Assembly (NCBI GenBank): GCA_030641505.1
Contig: DAOWHI010000177.1
Coordinates: 1 to 8,240, forward strand
DNA: 8,240 bases
Direction: 5' to 3'
Source: Gemmatimonadota bacterium
GTDB taxonomy: Bacteria; Gemmatimonadota; Gemmatimonadetes; JACCXV01; JAHWKZ01
The notes beneath the pieces are model-generated. The model had not been told where the DNA came from, searched no databases, and saw nothing but the letters and a program-made list of their open reading frames with translations. Position numbers and translations under genes: made by a program. Below are positions 1 through 5,546 of this stretch, piece by piece (within the stretch, counting starts at the first letter, position 1; every line of letters starts with the position of its first letter).

Positions 1-220
1 ATTCGTCGACCACCACCATTCGGCCGACCGACCCAACTGGGTGGACCGCGAGGTGTTCGCCAGCGGGTCGCTCCTCGCGCGCCAAGACCATGGCGATCAA
101 ACCGTCACCAGTCAGAGCGGCTGAGACCATCGTCACGTAGCGGGGCTCAAACACGTGCAGCGGCAGAAACGTGTGCGGGAAGAAAACCACGTTCGCGAGC
201 GGGAATACCGGAGCTTTCAC
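1..220 (-). CDS. LON substrate-binding (N-terminal) domain protein, 3' part outside window
   Basis: The 73 visible residues match the start of the stand-alone LON N-terminal domain family (PF02190 type). They open with VKAPVFPLANVVFFPHTFLP, then HVFEPRYVTMV, and continue to a PVGSVGRMV segment, the usual order of conserved blocks in this domain. In Lon protease this domain binds substrates; stand-alone versions have no protease or ATPase domain and their role is poorly defined. Whether an ATPase domain follows cannot be seen because the gene leaves the window at base 1. I chose the GTG at 220 because GGAAAG (226-231) lies 5 bases upstream and the family normally starts just before the xxFPLxNVVLFP strand. 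A GTG at 241 is in frame but has no ribosome-binding site. The gene diverges from the ZIP transporter at 271. Confidence 0.85.
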   Translation of the reverse strand, partial: MKAPVFPLANVVFFPHTFLPLHVFEPRYVTMVSAALTGDGLIAMVLAREERPAGEHLAVHPVGSVGRMVVVDE

Positions 221-226
221 CGTCGC

Positions 227-255
227 TTTCCAGCCTTCCACGGGACGGCTATGTT
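227..255 (+). promoter_or_regulatory. Possible promoter of the ZIP transporter gene
   Basis: TTTCCA (227-232) and TATGTT (250-255) are separated by 17 bp, and each matches the sigma-70 consensus at 4 of 6 positions. Transcription would begin near 262, giving a leader of about 9 bases before the ATG at 271. That would fit the lack of any Shine-Dalgarno sequence there. The boxes overlap the start of the divergent LON-domain gene. The match is weak and could be chance. Confidence 0.25.
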
Positions 256-270
256 GGCCGCCCACAACGT

Positions 271-996
271 ATGGGTCTCTTGCTGGCATTCGTGGCTGGA
301 CTGGGAAACCTGATCGGAGGCTTCCTGGTCAGCGTAAGGCACCGCTGGAGCCGCGTCATGCTGCAGCTCTTCGTCGCTGTCGGCGCCGGGTTCCTGCTGT
401 CGGTCGCACTGCTCGGGATGCTGCCCGAGGCGCTCGCGCTCGAGCCGGAGCTGGCGTTGCCGCTCGTCGTCACCGGATACTTCCTGACCCACCTCTTCGA
501 GCACACGCTCGTTCCCCACTTCCACTTCGGCGAGGAGACGCACCACGAGGTGGTGCACGGTCGATCGAGCATCGCGGCGGTGTTCGGTCTGGGGCTCCAC
601 TCGCTGTTCGACGGTGTCTCCATCGCCGCCGGCTATGCGGTGTCACCGACGCTCGGATGGCTGGTCTTCGTGGCCATCGCGCTTCACAAGCTACCCGAGG
701 GTTTCACCATCGCGTCGATCGTCTTGGCCAGCGGGCAGTCGCGCCGACGAGCGATGAGCGCTGCCACGCTGGTGGGCGGGATGTGCGTCCTCGGGGCTCT
801 GATGTTGGCTGGGCGACCCGACATGGCTGGGGTCGGCTTGTCGCTCGCCACTGGCGTCACCCTGTATGTGGCGGCCACCGATCTCCTGCCGGAAGTCAAC
901 AAAGAGGTCGGTCACCATCTCGCGCTTACGGTTCTGGCGGGGGTGCTGCTGTACCTGTTGGCGAGCTGGACTCTCCAGCAGTGGGTTCCTGGCTAG
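271..996 (+). CDS. ZIP family divalent metal transporter
   Basis: This 241-residue integral membrane protein has the ZIP (PF02535) layout of about eight hydrophobic helices and probably imports zinc, iron or manganese into the cytoplasm. The two metal-binding helices are clear. HSLFDG (H110, D114) in helix 4 and HKLPEG (H139, E143) in helix 5 are the signature metal ligands. A histidine-rich loop (HFHFGEETHHEVVH, about residues 83-96) sits between helices 3 and 4, where ZIP proteins often carry a variable metal-sensing segment. The ATG at 271 is the first start in this frame with the hydrophobic helix directly behind it, and no Shine-Dalgarno is visible. Substrate specificity cannot be read from the sequence. 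The gene stands alone, diverging from the LON-domain gene and converging with an unknown secreted protein whose 3' end overlaps its last 71 bp. Confidence 0.9.
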   Translation: MGLLLAFVAGLGNLIGGFLVSVRHRWSRVMLQLFVAVGAGFLLSVALLGMLPEALALEPELALPLVVTGYFLTHLFEHTLVPHFHFGEETHHEVVHGRSSIAAVFGLGLHSLFDGVSIAAGYAVSPTLGWLVFVAIALHKLPEGFTIASIVLASGQSRRRAMSAATLVGGMCVLGALMLAGRPDMAGVGLSLATGVTLYVAATDLLPEVNKEVGHHLALTVLAGVLLYLLASWTLQQWVPG

Positions 997-1633
997 CCGC
1001 ACCGGCTTGAGCGCCGCCGGCCGATCGCGTTTGGTGGACCAGCCGATCGACGACCGTCAGCGCCAGCGTCAATCGATCGACGAAGTTGAGCTCCTCGGGC
1101 CGCAGCTCGGCACTGGGCAGCGAGTCCACCTCTCCGACGGCGACACCGGCCGGAACCGTGACCGCAGTATTGCCGGTAACCAGTGTCCGCTCCTCGGTCG
1201 GCGTATTGAGCTGTTCACCGGACTTCCTCTCGGGCGCTTCCGGAGCCACGCCCAATGCTGAGTCGGCCGCGCCGAGGATCGCGACCAGCTCTTCCAGGGT
1301 TGCCTGGACGCTGTCGGCCGCTTCGTCGGTGAAGAAGAGCGGCAGGGGCTGGCCAGCCAGCGAGTCGGTACGGGCTCGGAACTCCTCGAACATCTCGGTC
1401 GATAGGGTGTCCGCCTCCTCGGCCACCGCTTCCTCCAGCGCCGCCGACCACGCCACCAGGCGCGAGAGGGCAGGCCAGTCGCGCAGCAGGACTTTTTGGT
1501 TGCGATAAGTCTCGACTTCCAGGTACTGCCGCCGAAAGCCGGGCGGGTCCTCGGACTCCTGACCCAACGCCTGAGATCCAACGACCAGGCTGACGAACAT
1601 CGCCAACAGGAGGGGCAAACCTTTATGGTTCAT
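926..1633 (-). CDS. Secreted protein of unknown function
   Basis: I do not recognise this 235-residue protein. Residues 1-25 look like a Sec signal peptide: MNHK, a long hydrophobic core, then SQALGQE with likely cleavage near residue 24. The mature part (about 30-127) is rich in Ala, Glu and Leu and predicted helical, including WSAALEEAVAEEADTL and ATLEELVAILG. A less ordered middle follows, with a second helical stretch NFVDRLTLALTVVDRLV near 183-199. The last 30 residues are low-complexity Gly/Ala/Ser/Pro ending PPPEP. No catalytic motif or lipobox cysteine is seen. The frame stays open much further upstream, but the ATG at 1633 is preferred because the signal peptide starts there and a promoter lies directly upstream. 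The 3' end runs 71 bp into the convergent ZIP gene, so the tail from about residue 213 is antisense to its last helix. Confidence 0.75.
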   Translation of the reverse strand: MNHKGLPLLLAMFVSLVVGSQALGQESEDPPGFRRQYLEVETYRNQKVLLRDWPALSRLVAWSAALEEAVAEEADTLSTEMFEEFRARTDSLAGQPLPLFFTDEAADSVQATLEELVAILGAADSALGVAPEAPERKSGEQLNTPTEERTLVTGNTAVTVPAGVAVGEVDSLPSAELRPEELNFVDRLTLALTVVDRLVHQTRSAGGAQAGAASQEPTAGESSSPTGTAAPPPEP

Positions 1634-1643
1634 CGGGGTATCT

Positions 1644-1672
1644 ATCCTACGTCCGGTCCGAGGCGGCGTCAA
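1644..1672 (-). promoter_or_regulatory. Leftward promoter for the secreted unknown protein
   Basis: On the minus strand TTGACG (1667-1672) and TAGGAT (1644-1649) are separated by exactly 17 bp. The -35 box matches 5 of 6 consensus bases and the -10 box matches 4 of 6, including T1, A2 and T6. The -10 box ends only 10 bases before the ATG at 1633, so the transcript would start within a few bases of the start codon and be nearly leaderless. Only a weak Shine-Dalgarno-like sequence is available, and it lies inside the -10 box itself. Confidence 0.55.
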
Positions 1673-1702
1673 AACGGCTAGAAACGCCCATTTAGTACCC
1701 TG

Positions 1703-1732
1703 TTGACAGGATCGGGGTCCATCGGATATAAT
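1703..1732 (+). promoter_or_regulatory. Perfect-consensus sigma-70 promoter for the sigma factor gene
   Basis: TTGACA (1703-1708) and TATAAT (1727-1732) both match the housekeeping consensus exactly, with an 18-bp spacer. Transcription should start near 1739, leaving a leader of about 62 bases before the ATG at 1802. A short inverted repeat, CCTGT-TG-ACAGG (1699-1710), overlaps the -35 box and could be an operator, though the repeat may only reflect the -35 sequence. The strength of the boxes suggests high basal expression of the downstream sigma gene by the primary sigma factor. Confidence 0.85.
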
Positions 1733-1801
1733 ACTGCGATTTCTATATTTACGCGCTTTTCCGCGCACCCCGGCAAGTGTTGGAAAGCAGGCACCCAAAA
1801 C

Positions 1802-1936
1802 ATGGCAAATAAGCGCAGAAAGACGACCAACATGTCTCTCGGAGCGAGCGCCGACAAGGTCGATGAAGGGGCCTTGGCGCTCTATATGGAGGACATAAAG
1901 ACCCAACCGCTTCTGACTCGTGCCGATGGTGGGTAG
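1802..1936 (+). pseudogene. N-terminal piece (region 1.2) of the interrupted sigma factor gene
   Basis: These 44 codons encode MANKRRKTTNMSLGASADKV and then ALALYMEDIKTQPLLTRAD, ending in TAG at 1934-1936. The second part is the classic sigma region 1.2 pattern (LxxYLxxIxxxPLLTxxEE), which normally runs straight into the xELAxRIRxGD segment. Here that segment resumes in the same frame immediately after the TAG. The piece is therefore the start of the same protein, cut by a nonsense codon and not a separate gene. The ATG at 1802 fits the promoter at 1703-1732. Spacing to the nearest purine-rich stretch (GGAAAGCAGG, 1782-1791) is a little long. Genuine mutation, sequence error or readthrough cannot be told apart here. 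Confidence 0.75.
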
Positions 1937-2683
1937 TTGGCGCGGCGTATCCGCGACGGCGATCAGCTGGGACTCGGGAAGCGCGTCCGATCCGGCCTCC
2001 GCTTCGTGGTTTCGGTCGCCAAGAAGTACCAGAACCTGGGCATGAGCTTGCCCGACCTGATCTGCGAGGGCAACGTGGGTCTGGTGAGAGCGGCGCAGAA
2101 GTTCGATGAAACCAAGGGCGTCAAGTTCATCTCGTACGCCGTGTGGTGGATCCGGCAAGCGATCTTGAAGGCCCTGGCCGAGAACTCCAAGACGTTCCGG
2201 TTGCCGATCAACCGGGCGACGACACTCAACAAGATCTCCAAGAAGGAAGCCGAGCTGACGCAGAAGCTCGGTCGTGAGCCCAAGCCCGAGGAAGTAGCCG
2301 AGGCGATGGACATGGACGTCGACGAGGTGCGCAAGTTGATGAACGTCTCTCGCCGTTCGCTGTCGCTCGATGCGCCGCTTTTCGAGGGCGAAGAGAAGAC
2401 GCTCTTCAGCTATCTCTCGGATGACGAGACGATGGACCCCGAAGAGCAGACCTTCGAGAGCGCCCGCGAGAAGGAGATCCGGGAGACGCTGGGCTCGTTG
2501 CAACCGCGAGAGGCCAAGATCGTCAAGCTCTACTATGGGCTGGACGGCAACGAGCCGCTCACGCTGCGTGAGATCGGTTCGATCTTCAACCTCTCCCGCG
2601 AGCGCATCCGGCAGATAAAGGAACGCGCGATCGAGCGTCTGCGTCACACGTCGCGATCGCGGCGCCTGGAGCCCTACCACTAG
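1937..2683 (+). CDS. RNA polymerase sigma-70 family factor (RpoD/SigA-like), regions 2-4
   Basis: This 248-residue frame carries all DNA- and core-binding regions of a group 1/2 sigma factor, which directs RNA polymerase to -10/-35 promoters. Counting residue 1 at the ATG at 1802, regions 2.1-2.2 include LRFVVSVAKKYQNLG and LPDLICEGNVGLVRA. Regions 2.3-2.4 are KFISYAVWWIRQAILKAL (about 108-125). Region 3 spans about 136-200, and region 4.2 is TLREIGSIFNLSRERIRQIK (about 254-273), ending RHTSRSRRLEPYH. With the upstream fragment the protein would be 293 residues, the size of short Bacteroidota/Gemmatimonadota RpoD proteins. The frame opens at a TTG directly after an in-frame TAG. From the TTG the product lacks region 1.2 but might be made by reinitiation. 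Nearby residues that are normally fixed are changed (GLGKRVRSGLR where ALEKLVRSNLR is usual). It could be the main sigma factor with sequence errors, or a diverged paralogue. Confidence 0.88.
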   Translation: MARRIRDGDQLGLGKRVRSGLRFVVSVAKKYQNLGMSLPDLICEGNVGLVRAAQKFDETKGVKFISYAVWWIRQAILKALAENSKTFRLPINRATTLNKISKKEAELTQKLGREPKPEEVAEAMDMDVDEVRKLMNVSRRSLSLDAPLFEGEEKTLFSYLSDDETMDPEEQTFESAREKEIRETLGSLQPREAKIVKLYYGLDGNEPLTLREIGSIFNLSRERIRQIKERAIERLRHTSRSRRLEPYH

Positions 2684-2711
2684 AGCGGGACTGCCGCTAC
2701 TGTGGGGTCAA

Positions 2712-2745
2712 AAGCCCCCGATCCTCTAGCGAGGGTCGGGGGCTT
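2712..2745. terminator. Bidirectional intrinsic terminator hairpin
   Basis: A 15-bp stem (2712-2726 with 2731-2745, one T-G wobble at 2722/2735) closes a TAGC loop, and its arms are rich in C/G (AGCCCCCGA and TCGGGGGCT). It lies 28 bp after the sigma factor stop and 16 bp after the stop of the leftward NYN gene. Reading leftward, the hairpin is followed by a TTTT run that overlaps its outer end. Reading rightward, the tail is TTCGTTAT, a poorer U-tract. It therefore probably ends both the sigma transcript and the five-gene leftward operon. Confidence 0.8.
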
Positions 2746-2761
2746 CGTTATGGTCGGATTG

Positions 2762-3139
2762 TCAGGCTGTCGCCCAACGGCGGTAAAAAGTCATCGCACC
2801 CAATACGGCAAAACCGAGACGTCGGGCCGGACGCTGCACGCCGCGATCCGACGAAACGACCCACGTTCCGGCAGCACGATCCGCATACGCACCACGGCAC
2901 AGCTCTAGCAGCTCGACGTCGGCGCTTTTCGACGGACCCGAGTAGATCACATCGAGCGATTGGATGGATGGAGCTTCGTCGGGAGCGATCGAGCCATCCC
3001 ACACGACAACGCAATTCGTCACGCCGTGGCGTATCGCCGCTTCTGCGAGCCAGCGCTCGAAAGCTGCGCGCTTCGGGGCTGGATCACCGCCCCGCGGCGC
3101 GAATCTCCGGATGGCGTGAAGAACGTTGTAGCCGTCCAC
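2762..3139 (-). CDS. YacP-like NYN domain protein (putative endoribonuclease)
   Basis: The 125-residue product fits the NYN/YacP family (PF05991), a PIN-like nuclease fold represented by Bacillus Rae1, a ribosome-associated mRNA endonuclease. The acidic residues expected in the active site are present: D2 and N5 in DGYNVLHAI, D48 in VVVWDG, D74 in SADVELLEL, and D98 in WVVSSDRG. Family members are typically about 170 residues, so this one is short at the C terminus. The only conventional in-frame start is the GTG at 3139. However, the frame upstream is open and encodes PAAVLVDGYNV, so the first beta strand seems to lie before the annotated start. It is the last gene of the leftward cluster, 26 bp after the S41 protease stop and just before a terminator. 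RNA cleavage is inferred from the fold. Confidence 0.8.
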   Translation of the reverse strand: MDGYNVLHAIRRFAPRGGDPAPKRAAFERWLAEAAIRHGVTNCVVVWDGSIAPDEAPSIQSLDVIYSGPSKSADVELLELCRGAYADRAAGTWVVSSDRGVQRPARRLGFAVLGAMTFYRRWATA

Positions 3140-3165
3140 TAGGACGGCCGCCGGCCGCGAATGGG

Positions 3166-4833
3166 CTACGGCTGAGCGACGGTTGCCGGCTCGCGCGAGG
3201 CGGTGGTCATCGTTTCGCCACTATCGAGCGATGCCTGGCGCTCGCGATCGGCCAGCCGAAACAGGTCGGCAAGCGTGTCCGCCTCGGCGAGCAAGTCGAC
3301 CGCCTTGGCAAGCGCCAGATCGGCGCGGAGCACCGCCTGGCGGGCGACACCCTCGCCGTGGTATTGGCTGATCAGCGTGAACTGAAGCGAGTCGCGGATG
3401 TAATCGATTTCGGCCAAGAACGCTTCGTCCGAAAAATCGACCCCCCGCTCGTCACGAAGGTACCTCTTGAACTCCTCCAGCAACGCTTCATCGGGCTTGA
3501 AGTTCTTGGGAACCGAAGCGTGGGTCGACCGATACGTCACACCAAACAAAAAGAACGCGTTCTGAACCGCGATGTCTTGGATGAGGGGTTGTGACGCCTC
3601 AGCCAACGGCTCGGCCCGCACGACAACGTCCGGCATGACCCCACCACCGCCGTACACAGTCCGCCCCATGTCGGTGTGAAACGCGAAGCTGTCGGGGAAC
3701 GCGTCGCCGGCAGGCTCGAGCATCGACGGGATTTCAGTCCCAGTTTGCGTCGTCGGCACACTGCGGTCGCCCTCGCGTTGGATGCTGCGACCGCTCGGCG
3801 TGTAATAGCGAGCGGTGGTCAGCTTGAGAAAGTAACCATCGTCGAGAGAGAACAGGCTCTGAACCAAACCCTTGCCCCATGAGGATTCGCCGACCAGCAG
3901 GGCGCGATCGTGATCCTGCAGGGCGCCGGCCAGAATCTCACTGGCCGAGGCCGAAGAACCGTTGATCAAGACGATCATCGGATGGACCGAGAAATCATCG
4001 TTGTCACGAGCGTGATAGGTGCGGCCCGATTCCTCGACCCTACCTCGCGTAGCGACGATCTCGACGCCCTTGGGCAGGAAGAGATCCGAAACTTCGATCG
4101 ATTGATCGAGCAGGCCGCCGGGGTTGCCCCTGACATCGAGGATGAGCGAACGCATACCGCTGCGCTCGAGCTTGCGGATGGCATCACGAAGCTCGTCGCG
4201 CCCCCGTTCGGCGAACTGAGTGAACCGAACGTAGCCAATGCCATCCCGCATCAAGAAAGAGTATGGAACCGCCGACAATTTTATCGGGCGCCGCGTGATC
4301 TCGGTCTCGAACGCCTCGGTTAGCCCCGCACGCCCAATCGATAGCGTAACCTTCGATCCACGCGGCCCACGAAGTTGTTGCACCGCCTTCTCCTCGCTCC
4401 ATCCCTTGGTCGAGGTGCCGTCGACGGCGAGGATCCTGTCACCCGCCTGGAGCCCGGCCCGATAGGCCGGCGTACCCTCGATCGGCGCAATCACGGTCAA
4501 CACCTGTTCGACGATGTCGATCCGAATCCCGAGGCCTTCGTAATTGCCTTGGGTGTGGATCCTCAGATCGTCGTATTCGGTCGGGCTCAGCAACTGCGAG
4601 TAGGGATCCAGCGATCCGAGCATGCCCTCGAGCGCTCGCATGTACAAGCTGTCAGATGGGATTTCGTCGACGTACTTCTCCGAGACCTGGTGGATCGCCT
4701 CGTTGAGGAGTTTGATCGCCGCGTATGGATCTTCTCTGTCCGACGCCGAAAGATCGTCGTAGATGATCCCACCGGTCAGAACGGCCAGGAAGAACAACAA
4801 GATGAACAAAGCGCCGAATCGCTTTCTGATCAT
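3166..4833 (-). CDS. ctpA: S41 family C-terminal processing peptidase (CtpA/Prc type) with PDZ domain
   Basis: The 555-residue protein is a periplasmic serine protease of the carboxy-terminal processing family, which trims or degrades envelope proteins by recognising their C termini. Residues 6-25 form an N-terminal membrane anchor or uncleaved signal. A PDZ domain follows at about 93-175 (YEGLGIRID, AGLQAGDRILAVDG). The S41 core carries the Ser/Lys dyad: S296 in NGSSASASEI and K321 in WGKGLVQ, spaced 25 residues apart as in known CTPs, with Q325 four residues later. LDVRGNPGG near 232-240 is the conserved strand before the active site. A C-terminal extension of about 150 residues, largely helical from about 440, goes beyond the minimal CTP and its role is unknown. 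The ATG overlaps the tmk stop (ATGA), with AAAGGA (4844-4849) 10 bases upstream, so translation is probably coupled to tmk. Confidence 0.94.
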   Translation of the reverse strand: MIRKRFGALFILLFFLAVLTGGIIYDDLSASDREDPYAAIKLLNEAIHQVSEKYVDEIPSDSLYMRALEGMLGSLDPYSQLLSPTEYDDLRIHTQGNYEGLGIRIDIVEQVLTVIAPIEGTPAYRAGLQAGDRILAVDGTSTKGWSEEKAVQQLRGPRGSKVTLSIGRAGLTEAFETEITRRPIKLSAVPYSFLMRDGIGYVRFTQFAERGRDELRDAIRKLERSGMRSLILDVRGNPGGLLDQSIEVSDLFLPKGVEIVATRGRVEESGRTYHARDNDDFSVHPMIVLINGSSASASEILAGALQDHDRALLVGESSWGKGLVQSLFSLDDGYFLKLTTARYYTPSGRSIQREGDRSVPTTQTGTEIPSMLEPAGDAFPDSFAFHTDMGRTVYGGGGVMPDVVVRAEPLAEASQPLIQDIAVQNAFFLFGVTYRSTHASVPKNFKPDEALLEEFKRYLRDERGVDFSDEAFLAEIDYIRDSLQFTLISQYHGEGVARQAVLRADLALAKAVDLLAEADTLADLFRLADRERQASLDSGETMTTASREPATVAQP

Positions 4834-5537
4834 TCAGGTGCCATCCTTTGCGAGCTCCCTGTCTCGAGTAACTCTCCAACCCGACTGCGGATCGCGCTCT
4901 GCAGCTCGTCGATCGGTTGCTTACCGTCTAATACGAAGAATCTACACGGTTCATTCGTCGCTAGCCTCTTATACCCCGCCCGGACCCGTTCGTGAAACTC
5001 GTCTCCGGCGCGTTCCAATCGATCCGGCGGTTTATCGCCCCGTCGATCAACGGCATCGCTGACCGAAACGTCGATCAGAATCGTCAGATCGGCGACCAAT
5101 CCCCCGGTCGCCCAACGATTCCACTCAGCGATCCGCTCCGGCTCGAGGCCCCGACCGTAACCCTGGTAGGCCACCGATGAATCGCCGAACCGGTCCAGCA
5201 GTACGACCTTGCCCGCCGCCAACGCGGGAGTGACGACAGTGGCCGCCAACTGTGCGCGCGCAGCAATAAAGAGCGCCAACTCCGCGTGTGGCGCCAGCTC
5301 GTCGTCGACGTCCAGCAACGCGCTTCGCGCCGCCAAACCAACCGCTGTTGTGCCCGGCTCTCGCGCGGTGACCACCGAATAACCCTCTTCCGTAAGCCAA
5401 CCGGCGAGCAACTCGACCTGAGTCGACTTTCCGCTGGCCTCGCCACCCTCAAACGTAATGAGGGCGCCACCACCGGCTCTCGGTGACCGAGCGACGCTCA
5501 CCAAACCCAATATTGCGGCGGCCCGGTTTAGACTCAA
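4830..5537 (-). CDS. tmk: Thymidylate kinase (dTMP kinase)
   Basis: This enzyme phosphorylates dTMP to dTDP with ATP in the cytoplasm, an essential step toward dTTP. With the TTG at 5537 as residue 1, the P-loop is EGGEASGKST (30-39). REPGTT (59-64) binds the substrate. DRFGDSSVAYQGYGRGL (115-131) is the DRx(Y/F) and dTMP-binding segment, and the arginine-rich LID is at about 165-176. A P-loop without arginine but a basic LID suggests the E. coli-type arrangement. From the TTG the protein is 235 residues with about 20 extra residues before the family's normal start. GTG at 5501 would give 223 residues, closer to the usual 205-215. Neither has a strong Shine-Dalgarno, and the TTG is favoured only by its position 9 bases after the peptidase stop. 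The stop overlaps the S41 protease ATG. Confidence 0.93.
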   Translation of the reverse strand: MSLNRAAAILGLVSVARSPRAGGGALITFEGGEASGKSTQVELLAGWLTEEGYSVVTAREPGTTAVGLAARSALLDVDDELAPHAELALFIAARAQLAATVVTPALAAGKVVLLDRFGDSSVAYQGYGRGLEPERIAEWNRWATGGLVADLTILIDVSVSDAVDRRGDKPPDRLERAGDEFHERVRAGYKRLATNEPCRFFVLDGKQPIDELQSAIRSRVGELLETGSSQRMAPE

Positions 5538-5546
5538 GCTCTGGGC

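Noticed and set aside
171..1010. 279-codon plus-strand frame across the ZIP gene
   Set aside because: It is arginine/proline-rich and out of frame with the ZIP signatures, starts inside the LON-domain gene, and is a typical high-GC shadow.
1699..1710. LexA/SOS box reading of CCTGT-TG-ACAGG
   Set aside because: The spacing between the half sites is far too short for the E. coli-type CTGT-N8-ACAG box. The repeat is kept only as a possible unknown operator.
1634..2680. Long stop-free minus-strand frame opposite the sigma factor gene, continuous with the secreted-protein frame
   Set aside because: It mirrors the codons of a clearly conserved sigma gene on the plus strand, has no recognisable domain, and the signal peptide and promoter place the real start at 1633.
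2684..2698. Small hairpin AGCGG-GACTG-CCGCT just after the sigma stop
   Set aside because: A 5-bp stem without a T-run is expected by chance in GC-rich DNA, and the much stronger terminator follows at 2712-2745.
2968..3594. 208-codon plus-strand frame
   Set aside because: It is antisense to the NYN gene and S41 protease and shows only arginine-rich, GC-driven composition without motifs.
4375..4995. 206-codon plus-strand frame
   Set aside because: It is antisense to the S41 protease N terminus and the tmk C terminus, with no domain pattern.
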